A stretch of DNA of 64,000 nucleotides, taken from NCBI GenBank assembly GCA_910591455.2, contig OU342808.1, positions 20,283,714-20,347,713 on the forward strand. Direction: 5' to 3'. This document shows positions 1 to 10,200 of the stretch, piece by piece. The notes beneath the pieces were generated by a model. The model did no database searches. It was not told the origin of the DNA and saw nothing but the letters and a program-made list of their open reading frames with translations. Positions within the stretch are counted from its first letter, which is position 1. Each line of letters opens with the position of its first letter. The position numbers and the translations under genes are program-made. The stretch comes from Pholis gunnellus. Its lineage: Eukaryota; Chordata; Actinopteri; Perciformes; Pholidae.

Positions 1-519
1 CAATGCAACATGCCCACCGCCAACATCGGTCTGGGACCCCCGCCGCACACGCAGCGGCTACAGGGCCAGATGGCCACAGTCAAAGGCCATATTTCCATCC
101 GGTCCAAAGCCACCCAGCAGCTGGCCCCGGCCCCGCACCAGCAGCAGCTCTACGGCCGCAGCTCGGGGGCCGTGGCCATGCAGGGCACGTCGCGCACCTT
201 GGCCGTGCAGCGCGGCATGATGCCGAACCTCATGCCCACGCCAGCGCAGTACAACTCCATGAACATGACGCCCCTCAACGCCATGTCGGCCGGTTACAGA
301 ATGCCCCAACCCATGATGAACAGTGGTTATCACGGCAATCCCCCTTACATGAATCAGCCAGCTCAGTACCCCATGCAGATGCAGATGGGCATGATGGGAG
401 GGCAGGGTTACCCGCAGCAGCCTATGCAGCCCAACCACCACGGCAACATGATGTACACTGGCCCCACCCATCACAGCTATGCTGGTGTCCCTAAACAGTC
501 ACCGTACATGAGCAGATGA
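1..519 (+). CDS. kat6a: Histone acetyltransferase KAT6A-like, C-terminal end of last exon (partial)
   Basis: The reading frame is open from the first base and stops at TGA 517-519, so this is the 3' end of a longer coding exon that begins upstream of the window. The peptide is rich in Met, Pro, Gln and Tyr, with a core QYPMQMQMGMMGGQ and the tail GNMMYTGPTHHSY. This is the conserved methionine-rich activation tail of MOZ/MORF (KAT6A/KAT6B) acetyltransferases, scaffold-bound enzymes that acetylate histone H3 in nuclear complexes with BRPF and ING proteins. The catalytic MYST domain is not in the window. The KAT6A assignment over KAT6B rests mainly on the adjacent ap3m2, because human KAT6A neighbours AP3M2 whereas KAT6B neighbours AP3M1. 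The family call is firm; the paralogue call is moderate. Confidence 0.85.
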   Translation, partial: QCNMPTANIGLGPPPHTQRLQGQMATVKGHISIRSKATQQLAPAPHQQQLYGRSSGAVAMQGTSRTLAVQRGMMPNLMPTPAQYNSMNMTPLNAMSAGYRMPQPMMNSGYHGNPPYMNQPAQYPMQMQMGMMGGQGYPQQPMQPNHHGNMMYTGPTHHSYAGVPKQSPYMSR

Positions 520-1506
520 GCAGCCAAGGAACTGAGAAAGGAGACATGAGGCCAGAGCTGATACTCGCTGTACTCTAAATGTCCATTACTCCTGTTCACC
601 CTCTCCAGTGCTGCGGCAGGCACCAGGGAGAGTCGGTGGTTGGAGACAGAGAGGGTCTTTGGGTTTCCTGGTTTTCTGTGTTGTCATTTTGTCCCTTTTT
701 TTTTTTTAAATTTGGGCTCGTTTCCCCTCCCAGCTTGGTTGTGTATGGGAACAAGTGGGGTTCCGGGTTGGGGAGGGGGGGTGTGTGTGTACATGGACCT
801 CTGCCGTGCTGCTTCAGGCCAGGCCTGCACAGTCCTCTGTCATGTGATTTTACACAGCGGGGCTCCTCGCCCCCCCCCACGATGCGCATTCAGAGAGGAG
901 GGGACAAAGAATGACGAGAACGACACACAGAGAAGGACAATACAGGAGTGCCTCGCTTCGTCAGACCGCCGGTGAAAAACAGCGGCTAACTGAATATATT
1001 CAACAATGCACACAATCTTTTAAGTGATATAGGGAGCCTTACCTTGGAAAAAAGAGACAATGAAACATTGCAGGCGGACTATTGTTTTGTTAAACATAAA
1101 GTTGAATCTTATTTTTGTTGTTGTTTTTGTCGATTGTTTTTGAAATACTCGTGTGCAGTCCGACCTCTTATATGCTTTGGTCTTTATATGTGTGGCATTC
1201 TGAAACGGTGATGCGCCCTCTTTTGCTCTCTCAGAAATACCCGAACATCTCTGTGGCTTTCCACCTCGTTCCAGAACAGCGGTGGGAGCGCCGGGGCCTC
1301 GAGCTGGTTCCAGAGTCTCTGTCTTCCCGGAGGGACCTTGTACCAAAAAAAAAAAAAAACTAAACCGCAAAGACACAGAAGAGACGAGCGCGTTGCTGTC
1401 TTATTACATGTCCGTCAACGAAAAACAAAGTAGCATTATTTTCCAGTTTGCCGCCACTCTGAAAACGTTAAAAGATGTAAATATTCTGGTACTTCCCAAT
1501 ATCAAG

Positions 1507-1530
1507 CACACACACACACACACACACACC
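1507..1530. repeat. (CA)n microsatellite
   Basis: An uninterrupted CA dinucleotide run of about 11 units lies in the kat6a 3' UTR, followed by a second short CACACA tract near 1540. Confidence 0.9.
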
Positions 1531-2872
1531 CGCACCTACAAACACACACACAGACGCTGGCTAGCTATCGCCAAACGGTGGCTAGCTCAGGAAAGTACAA
1601 CATTAAGCTGTTCTTGTCCACACTCCACTGACAGACGGTGTACTATGTCAGCCTTTCTTTTTTCTTTTTTTTTAAGCAGTTTAGGGAGTGCAGAACAAAC
1701 GGTGCCATTTCCATCTGACTGCTCAAAGGAAAGTCGGTTAGCTCCAGCTGACGTCTCTTACTTACGTGTTAGTGACTGAAAGAGGTCCAGGAGTCTGCTT
1801 CTGAATGGTGTATTTCTGTTTAAAACTGTGTTTCTTCCTCTTTTTTTTTTTTTTACTTTTCTGCAAAATTCTGCACTTCCATTGGCTAGAGATGCGGCAG
1901 TAGACGGCCATCCTTTGTAAAAGGTGTGCCTGAACGCCTGATCTAGTGCATGGTTTGGCCCTCGCGTAGAGGCACACTCACATGAAAGCAGGGTCGAGGG
2001 GGGAGAACGTGTTGGAGGTTCTGTGAAGCGGTTGCTCCATGTACCAGTATTCAAAGTCAAAGGAGGAGTTTTCATTTTCTTACAGACCCGACATTGCATA
2101 CTTTACTCGTGTGTATTTGTTCTGTTCTGTACTTATGTTGTTTTTGTTTGTTTGTTTCTGAATTTTATCAGACTGGGCAGCTTTCTTTTATGACACGAGC
2201 TGACTCTTTTTGACTTTAGAAAACTTATTGTAGAGAAAATGTTTTTTCTATAATATAAAAAGGAAACTCTGACATTGATATTGGTACTGTCATTTTTTTC
2301 ACTTCTGTTTCAGGAAAAAAAAAAAAAAAAACAATACATATTTTTTAGCTCGCCTCTTCGGATAATAATTACTAAGAAATTCAAAATTTACAAAAAATTA
2401 CCACTCACTTTTAGTGACTTTAAGATGCCTTTAACCTCTCCATTCCATATCATCTCTAGAGTTTTTCTATCTTTGTGTAGTTCTATTAATGCTATTTTAA
2501 ACAAAAAGGACTACAAATATCTAAAGGTCACTCGGCATTCTTTTCTTTTTTTACTTGTGTGTGTATAGGATGACTTCCTTACATTTAAGAGGCATGTAAA
2601 AAGGAGCTCAGTATATTTCTGTCTGTTTATATCGCTTCCCTTTTTGTATCCTTTGTAATTGTACATGTTGCGTTGTATGCTAAGAGAGAGCGCAAAATAC
2701 AGAGAGGAGGGACAGCTGGGCACACAGTGATGGATGCATTGCGCTCAGCGGCCTCAACTCTCGACTCTGTCCCTGTATGTATTTCCATTTATTCTGTTTT
2801 TTTTTTGTTTTTTTTTCTTTCTTTCTTAGCAAGTACTTTCAAAGAACTCTGTACATTTTAACATAAAATGAA

Positions 2873-2878
2873 AATAAA
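2873..2878 (+). terminator. kat6a: Polyadenylation signal AATAAA, kat6a
   Basis: A canonical AATAAA lies about 2.35 kb after the stop codon in an A/T-rich context and is followed by a T-rich downstream stretch. Two further AATAAA hexamers at 3961-3966 and 4399-4404 could serve as distal sites. The last one is followed by a strongly GT-rich stretch. Confidence 0.6.
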
Positions 2879-2895
2879 TTATGTTGAGCCATTCA

Positions 2896-5000
2896 TGTTT
2901 TCCCTGAGCTTTTTAAAGTTTCATCCATCACCTCAGCCCACAACTTCCACATTTACTCCAAAGGAACAAAGATGCTTTCATTATATTTTTATACTTTATT
3001 CATATTTGTTTTGCACATTAGGTAGACGACAATTGTGACAACCTTGCATATGTCAAACAGGTTAGTGGTGTCGGGCACTAGTCCTGCAAAACAAACAAAG
3101 GCTTTATTACATCTATTTAAATGCCCCCGAGTATTCATAACATTTATACTCTGCTTGTGTGTTTCATCAGAGCTGTGTGTGTGTGGTTTGATCACATTTG
3201 ACTGACGGTGCTGGCAACATAAGCAAACACACCTGTCATTAGTTCTCACACACACACACAGTGCTGACCTCTTATTGGTGCACAGACGTGTGTGACGTCA
3301 CGTTTTTTCCTACAGATTTCAAAGCAGTGAGAAGAGGAAGGTCTAAAACACAAATAGTTACTGTTCCAACTTTAGCATAAAGTAGTTTTCGCTCTTTAAA
3401 TGCTATTTCAACATTCTTGTTCAAAGTGGAAATTTAAACCAATTTTAAGTCTTAATTTGTAGAGAATGCTGTAGTCACATCTTGATTAAAATCATACAGC
3501 TGTTCAGGGCCTTTTAAGTTCCATTTTATTTAAAGAAATTCGGTTTTACAAAGCTCCGTACCGTCAGTAATTAATTGATACATTTTACTCCATTGTTGGC
3601 GAACATTTATAATGGACTTTTGGACATTTATGAATTAGCTTTGACCACTTGTGTCCACTAGATGTCCCCAAAGAGTGTGAGCATGGCTCGTTTAAAGAGT
3701 ATTGCTGTGGAAATGAGTGTTCTCTTCCAGCATCCATACGTCTTCCACAAAATATAAATACACAGACTGTTGAATTTTGCTGGGTTGTGAACAGCATGGT
3801 CTCACTTTCAAAGTCATATCTCTGAACACAGGAGTCACACTGTTCAGATCTGTAATGTAAAAGCTCAATTATCAAGTCGCTGACGTTGGCACACTACTGA
3901 TTTACTGAAGGTGTTGTTTGGTTGCACAGTGTAACAATGTTTTCTTCTACAAGTATTTTCAATAAAACACATTGTGAGAAACTAACAAGTCGGTCAATGA
4001 CTTACTGTAACATATTTCCACTTTGGACAATAATTACTTATGCAGAATAATTGAGATCCCCAAACTGTATTTAATGATTCGATCACGACTGCAACTCAAA
4101 GTACTCGCTTCATCAAGAGCTTCTTTATGATCGTATCAGATGGATAAGGCTGATCTCTGATAGCTTAGTATTTACATGTCTGTGCTCTTTAGTTTCACTA
4201 ACATTTACTGCAATGGTTTGACTTATTGACACTGAGGGTAGGATTTCTCACCACCTCATTGTTTGCATGTGTATTTAAACTTTGTCTTAAGGGTGTGAGC
4301 TGCACTTGGAAAGAAGGTGGAACTGCGGACTGTGAGAAAGGACATTTTATTCATTGTGTGCACCTATAGTTTTCATCCCTCCATGTGTTCTGTTTGTGAA
4401 TAAAATCTAACTACTTGATGCTCTTTGGCTTTCTTTTGAATCCCATCAGGGATCAGCAAACAACATACTATTTACAATCTTTACGTATATTCAATATACT
4501 GTGCAGAAGACACCATTAAGGAACCACTGTTTTGTACAGTATGTTTGAAATATTGTTATACTTTTTCAAAAGAGAAGAATTATAGAAATTGAATAGAACA
4601 CAAGCTCCATGTTTCATCTACATGCCGTGTCTTTATATGTTCAAATAACATGCTGTTATCTTTACACAACAATTACAAGTCACCAACAAGAAAAATGCTC
4701 AATATGGCTTTTGTTATCAGTCTTAAATAAATATGACTCCAGCATCAGCATCCCAAAGTATTCTGTGCAATGTTCTTGTTTGCCTTTGCTATTTAATTTT
4801 AACCTTGTTTAGGGGGGAAATGTAGAATTAGATTTGCTATGTACACAACAAATATAAGATGTCTAATTAATGTTATGCCACAGGTTACTGGGAACTCATT
4901 TTGACAGTGTTATTGTCAGTGAAGTTGTATTTAAACCATATCTAATGTTTGAATGGAGACTAAACGCCTCAAGATGAAATCTGATACTGGAAACAAAATG
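2896..5000. other. Intergenic region between kat6a and ap3m2
   Basis: This is A/T-rich sequence without a recognisable coding exon. It holds the two possible distal kat6a polyadenylation signals (3961 and 4399). Short open frames on both strands show no family resemblance and no splice context. Confidence 0.5.
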
Positions 5001-5009
5001 TCAGACCAG

Positions 5010-5260
5010 CTACATCTTACGGCCAATCAGCGAGCAGCTTTACTGGTGTTTACTGTAGCTCTCCCTCCGCGGTCCAATCACAGCCAAGTCACGAGCCACC
5101 AGCTTCCGTATTATTGACCTATCACTTCTTTAAGTGGGCGGGATGTTGTAGTCTCCCCTTGACTCTGATTGGCTCGCTGTATTGTATCCTCACTCGCATC
5201 GAGAGCTTTTTCCACCTAACGGGAAGCGACGACGGCTGCTTAATCTTTCATTGGGAAAAA
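5010..5260 (+). promoter_or_regulatory. ap3m2: ap3m2 core promoter with three CCAAT boxes
   Basis: Two forward CCAAT motifs (5023-5027 and 5074-5078) and one inverted ATTGG (5168-5172) fall within 150 bp. They lie just upstream of a short G/C-richer stretch that ends in a strong splice donor at 5302. This matches a TATA-less, NF-Y-type housekeeping promoter, which suits a ubiquitous trafficking gene. The transcription start is not resolvable from sequence; about 5200-5240 is the likely area. Confidence 0.5.
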
Positions 5261-5301
5261 AAGGGCGAAAGGCGAGACGAAAACGTTGATAACTGTCTTC
5301 G
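5230..5301 (+). other. ap3m2: ap3m2 exon 1 (non-coding, inferred start)
   Basis: A strong donor (GTAAGT at 5302) ends a short region downstream of the CCAAT cluster. The next exon begins only 12 bases before the initiator ATG, so most of the 5' UTR must come from an upstream exon. This is the best candidate. Its 5' edge is a guess. Confidence 0.45.
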
Positions 5302-6191
5302 GTAAGTCATTTGTATTTTACTGATTGCCCCGAGTGGTAAGAGGTACGTTTTCAGTTAAATAAGCATCGTTATTTAAAAGTATTTTCCTCCCCTTTACCG
5401 GGTGACGGGGCTTTTCCTCTGTCATGAGACTGAGAGGCAGGAGGAGGTACTGATGTAGCATCTTGTGTGGAGACGGAGGCCTTACATTGCTATTCAATAG
5501 AGGTACGTTAGCTAGCTAGTTCCTCGTTTAAATGTCTTATGGTTGTAGTAAATGTATGTAGCTGAAATATATTCAGGTTCTCGTGGCGCTGAGTTTCGAA
5601 CTTGATAGCGTTGACGCATATTTAATGAATGCTCCGGTGTCATATTTCCCAGCAAACCTTAAGTTGACGTAAAGAAGACTTAACGTTAACTAAATAGTCC
5701 TGTGTTACTTCAAAGTTAAATCTTGAAACGTAGTTGCCTCCTGAATGGAGAGAGCAGTATGCAAAACATTATTTTACATCACTTTTAAATTGACCCATTA
5801 CACTTTACATTATTTACATAGTATAACAGTTACCTACATTATGCACACGGACCCATTGAAGTATGTGCTACTGAAGTAAGCTAACTTAAGCGCATAGTAT
5901 GACTGTTCTCCACCAACATATGTGTCATGTGACGGGAGGAAGGGCTGTCGTTTCATTGGTGGGCGTGGACTTATTGTTGATATTCATTTAATTCTGGACC
6001 CAACACACAGACTTGAGTTGGGTTATATTGTATGTCTTAAAGTTTAGGTCCTGTTCAAAGATTGTCAAACATTATTGTTCGGAGACTCATTATGAAATTT
6101 TCACACATTTATGTCTCCCTGAAATTGCTAAATATAAGCATACAAATTACAGGTCGACCGATAGTGGAATGTTAAAGGTTGATACAGTAAT

Positions 6192-6231
<40 letters not shown>

Positions 6232-6930
6232 CAAAATGAATTTAAAGTTGTGCGTTTATGGCTGGAGCACACTGAGTGCCTTATGTTGCAGAGGAGACAG
6301 AGAGCTACAATTCTGATTTAATTACCTGTTTTTTTAAACTTGAGGATCTCTAAATTAATTTCTTTCATGTTTTCATATCGATGAGTAAAGTGGAGACAAC
6401 AGCAGTAGTCAGAATGCCCCTTTGCTTTCTCCAATAAACTACATTCATTTTTCAATCATTTCTACTCCTGTGAAGAATCACCAGCACCTGAGGCCAATGT
6501 CTCAAAGATGGATTATGTTGTTAGCCAGTCGTCTTGGTCCATAGACAAATACAGACAACAGGTCTTTTTCACAGAAGCCATTCTGTCATCGTAAAGCAGG
6601 AAAAGCACAAGTGTAACTGATACAACTGTTAATGGCTGTATTGGATGTAGCTGCTTCTGTTTCAGGGTCTTGGTAGAATGCGTGCTGGCTCACTGGGACA
6701 CTTACATTAAACAGAGCTGTCGTTAATGTTATTAGTAACACCTGTGCTCTGCCTACAATGATAGTCAAAATATCTGCTGTGACAAAGACTTCCACATCAC
6801 TAGCCCCCTTCTTCGCTAGAAGCTTAACCCTTAATTCTGGAAGCACTTTCTTACCGTTTATTTAACGTTATCTCAACTTTCTCTCATTTGAACTGCTTTG
6901 GTTTTCTCTCTTCTTCTTTTTTTCCGTTAG
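5302..6930 (+). other. ap3m2: ap3m2 intron 1
   Basis: The inferred first intron runs from the donor at 5302 to the acceptor TTTCCGTTAG at 6921-6930, which has a long pyrimidine tract. It contains a GATA tetranucleotide array (6192-6231) and otherwise shows no coding exon. Confidence 0.5.
6192..6231. repeat. (GATA)n microsatellite
   Basis: About ten perfect GATA units lie in the first intron of ap3m2. This repeat type is usually length-polymorphic. Confidence 0.9.
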
Positions 6931-6942
6931 CCTCCAGCCAAC

Positions 6943-7215
6943 ATGATCCACAGCCTGTTCCTAGTCAACTCCTCCGGAGACATTTTCCTGGAGAAGCACT
7001 GGAAGAGCGTGGTCAGCCGCTCCGTGTGCGACTACTTCTTTGAGGCGCAGGAACGCGCCACCGAGCCGGAGAACGTCCCGCCGGTGATCCCCACGCCGCA
7101 CCACTACCTTATCAGCGTGCTCAGGCATCGCATCTACTTTGTTGCCGTCATCCAGAGTGAAGTGCCGCCGCTCTTCGTCATCGAGTTTCTGCACAGAGTC
7201 GTTGACACGTTCCAG
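6943..7215 (+). CDS. ap3m2: ap3m2 coding exon 2 (initiator exon)
   Basis: The exon begins at 6931 after a pyrimidine-rich acceptor and carries 12 bases of 5' UTR before ATG 6943. It encodes residues 1-91, the first part of the longin-like domain, ending at VVDTFQ in phase 0 before GTTTGG. The start is supported by exact agreement with the known MIHSLF N-terminus of AP3M proteins. Confidence 0.95.
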
Positions 7216-10200
7216 GTTTGGACTCCCAGTCTCACTTTTAGCGGTTAGTTCAGTTAAATAATTCATATCTGATTTTAAATACCCATATCCTACCTGTTGT
7301 TTTTTCTTCTCAGGACTATTTTGGAGTGTGTACAGAGGCTGCTATCAAGGACAATGTGGTGGTGGTCTACGAGCTACTGGAGGAGATGCTGGACAACGGC
7401 TTTCCGCTGGCCACAGAGTCCAACATCCTAAAAGAGCTCATAAAGCCTCCCACCATCCTCCGCACGATGGTCAACACCATCACAGGTACAATCCATGTTT
7501 GTGTTGCCCACAGGGCCTGTAAAAACACTTTAAACATTTAGTAGTCCTCTAAACGGTCCGAGCATTACGTGAAACAATGATAGTGATGTCAGATATAATG
7601 TGTGCCGGACAAATTAGTCCGGATAACTGGAGTTCAGAACATAAGGTGTTCTATTAACATAACTTAAATACAGAAATATAATTCTCTTAATGTACGTAAT
7701 CAACTGGGGAAGTCTCGTGGTGATATCTATTAGTCTTTTTTTTACCCTATTCACCTGTAGGGTGTTTCAGAATGAATGGAATTTCATAAAACATATCTTT
7801 AAAGGCTCGTTTCTCATAATTAGTTTGTTCTCACTCCGAGCCATAAATCTCTTCTTCAGTAGCAAATACATAAACCAAACGTTCCAGTTTCATTCCTATC
7901 TACAACCTGAAGGTTCTTACAGAGAGGGTTGTTCATGGATCATTCATAGTGTCATTTATTAAACATTTATTAAACATTTTACCCCTAAAAACATGCTGAG
8001 TATGGCTTATTTTCTGATTCATGGAGTGATACTGATTCCCTCTGTAGAAACCTTTGACTCTAATATGTCATCAAAATGAAATAAGAGTTTTTAATCTGAC
8101 TTTATCCAATGTTTATCTGTTCAGGACATTCATGAAAATTACCCCATAGAATTACTCATTTGCATATTTAAACATGCATTATTCAGAAAACTTGATGGTG
8201 ATACTGTATCTATATTATTTATTTTTTTACCCTGTTCACCTGGGTTAATCTATTAGCATCCATTCAAAGTACCTAGACTGTGATCCCGTTCACATAATGT
8301 GAGAATAAAATGCACCAAAACAACACTGTAGCTCAGCATCGGCCATCAGTCTGTGTTATGGCAGAACTATTGCAACAACGTGTGTGAATGGGTTCTGGTG
8401 TAAAAGCACTTCTTTTATTATTATTTTACTTTATGTCTGTTTTTCAGGCAGCACCAATGTCGGTGAACAGCTCCCCACAGGCCAGCTGTCAGTGGTGCCG
8501 TGGCGACGTACCGGAGTCAAATACACCAACAACGAGGCCTATTTTGACGTGGTGGAGGAGATCGACGCCATCATCGATAAATCAGGTATTTGCTCTGAAC
8601 ATCCTGCCGGTCAAATAATACACTCTGCAACTTAGTTATGTCTAATTTAATGCGCTAAGTTGTTTGCTCTCTGTAAATGTCTTATATCAACCCTCCTGCT
8701 CCTCCTCCTCAGGCTCCACTATTACAGCAGAAATTCAGGGAGTTATTGACGCCTGTGTAAAACTGACAGGCATGCCCGACCTCACTCTCTCATTTATGGT
8801 GAGTTCCAAGCCTCTTGTGTAATTTTATAAAAATGCACTAACTCTTTTTATGTACTCAGTGGATCCACATCATACTCACATTTTCATTTTGTAAATAGAT
8901 ACATAACCGCAGGTCAAATCTAGAGAGTACCTCATGTGTTGCTGAGAAGATTTTATTTCTTTCTATAAAGCTATTATAATCCTTTTTACTTAGAAAAGAA
9001 ATGACTTTGCACAAGAAGTCAGAATTGTTCAAACAGCAGGAAATACAAAAGCCATCCAAAGCAATGTAATGATCTTTATCCCCAAACCATCCCTCTGCCC
9101 CGCTTTCCCAGAATCCTCGGCTGCTGGATGACGTCAGCTTCCACCCGTGTGTTCGGTTCAAGCGCTGGGAAGCTGAGCGGATCCTCTCCTTCATTCCCCC
9201 GGATGGAAACTTCCGGTTGCTCTCCTACCACGTCAGCTCTCAGAAGTCAGTACTTTTTCCTCCAGGATCATTTTAAGTTTCTTAATGGCAAAGACGCATA
9301 CAATTAAATTTATCCATGTGTTTTTTTTTCAAGAGTTAAAAATACGGTATATATAAAATGTATTCCACTATGATGTTGTTTGTTGGCCTGCTTCTACTTC
9401 AGCCTGGTGGCGATCCCGGTGTACGTCAAGCACAACATCACCTTCCGAGAGGGAAGCTCCCAGGGACGCTTTGACCTGACTCTGGGGCCCAAACAGACCA
9501 TGGGCAAGGCCGTGGAGGCGGTCCTAGTCAGCAGCCAGCTGCCCCGGGGCGTCCTGAACGCCAACCTCAACTCCTCCCAGGGAACACACACCTTTGATCC
9601 AGTCACAAAGGTACCTCAAAACTGTCTCTGAGTGTGTTTTTTAATGCCTGGAAGAAAGGAAGTGTGCATGTTAATTTACAGCGATCCTCTCCAGGTTCAA
9701 CGATGCCGTCATTTGATTTGATGCACTGTAGTGATCCCACATTGGCGTCTAAATGTTTTGTTGTTTTGGCTAGATGTTGACATGGGATGTCGGCAAGATC
9801 AACCCACAGAAGCTTCCCAGTCTCAAAGGCACCATGAGCCTGCAGGCCGGGGCCTCCAAACCTGACGAGAACCCCACCATCAACATCCAGCTCAAGATCC
9901 AACAGATGGCCATCTCAGGTACACACTCACACATTTAGTCTCACTATCCTCGCCACTCACTCTCACTAGTTTACCAGCTCCCGTGCTGCAGTACCACCCT
10001 CAGTACCACCCTCAGTACCACCCTCAGTACCACTCTTACTGATGCCCCGTCCAGGGTGCTGTTTTACTACTACTTACATCTTATTCAAGATTTAAACATG
10101 GAGATCTCTTGGCTCCAGACTCATGAAAGGGAAAGAAACTACTCCACTGAGGTGAGGAGCTCTTTGCAAATGTTCAGTCGCTCTTTTACAACTCCACCCT

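Larger units (their letters stand above)
520..2895 (+). other. kat6a: 3' UTR of the kat6a-like gene
   Basis: This non-coding stretch follows the kat6a stop codon and becomes A/T-rich towards its end, with several T-runs and A-runs and a CA microsatellite. It ends just after an AATAAA signal at 2873-2878. A TGTAAATA Pumilio-type element is visible near 1474. Every frame is interrupted and no acceptor or donor pair suggests a further coding exon. The exact cleavage site is inferred. Confidence 0.65.

Noticed and set aside
6140..6175. GGTCGACCGATA-type sequence resembling a fish interspersed repeat fragment
   Set aside because: Too short and diverged to define an element or its ends.
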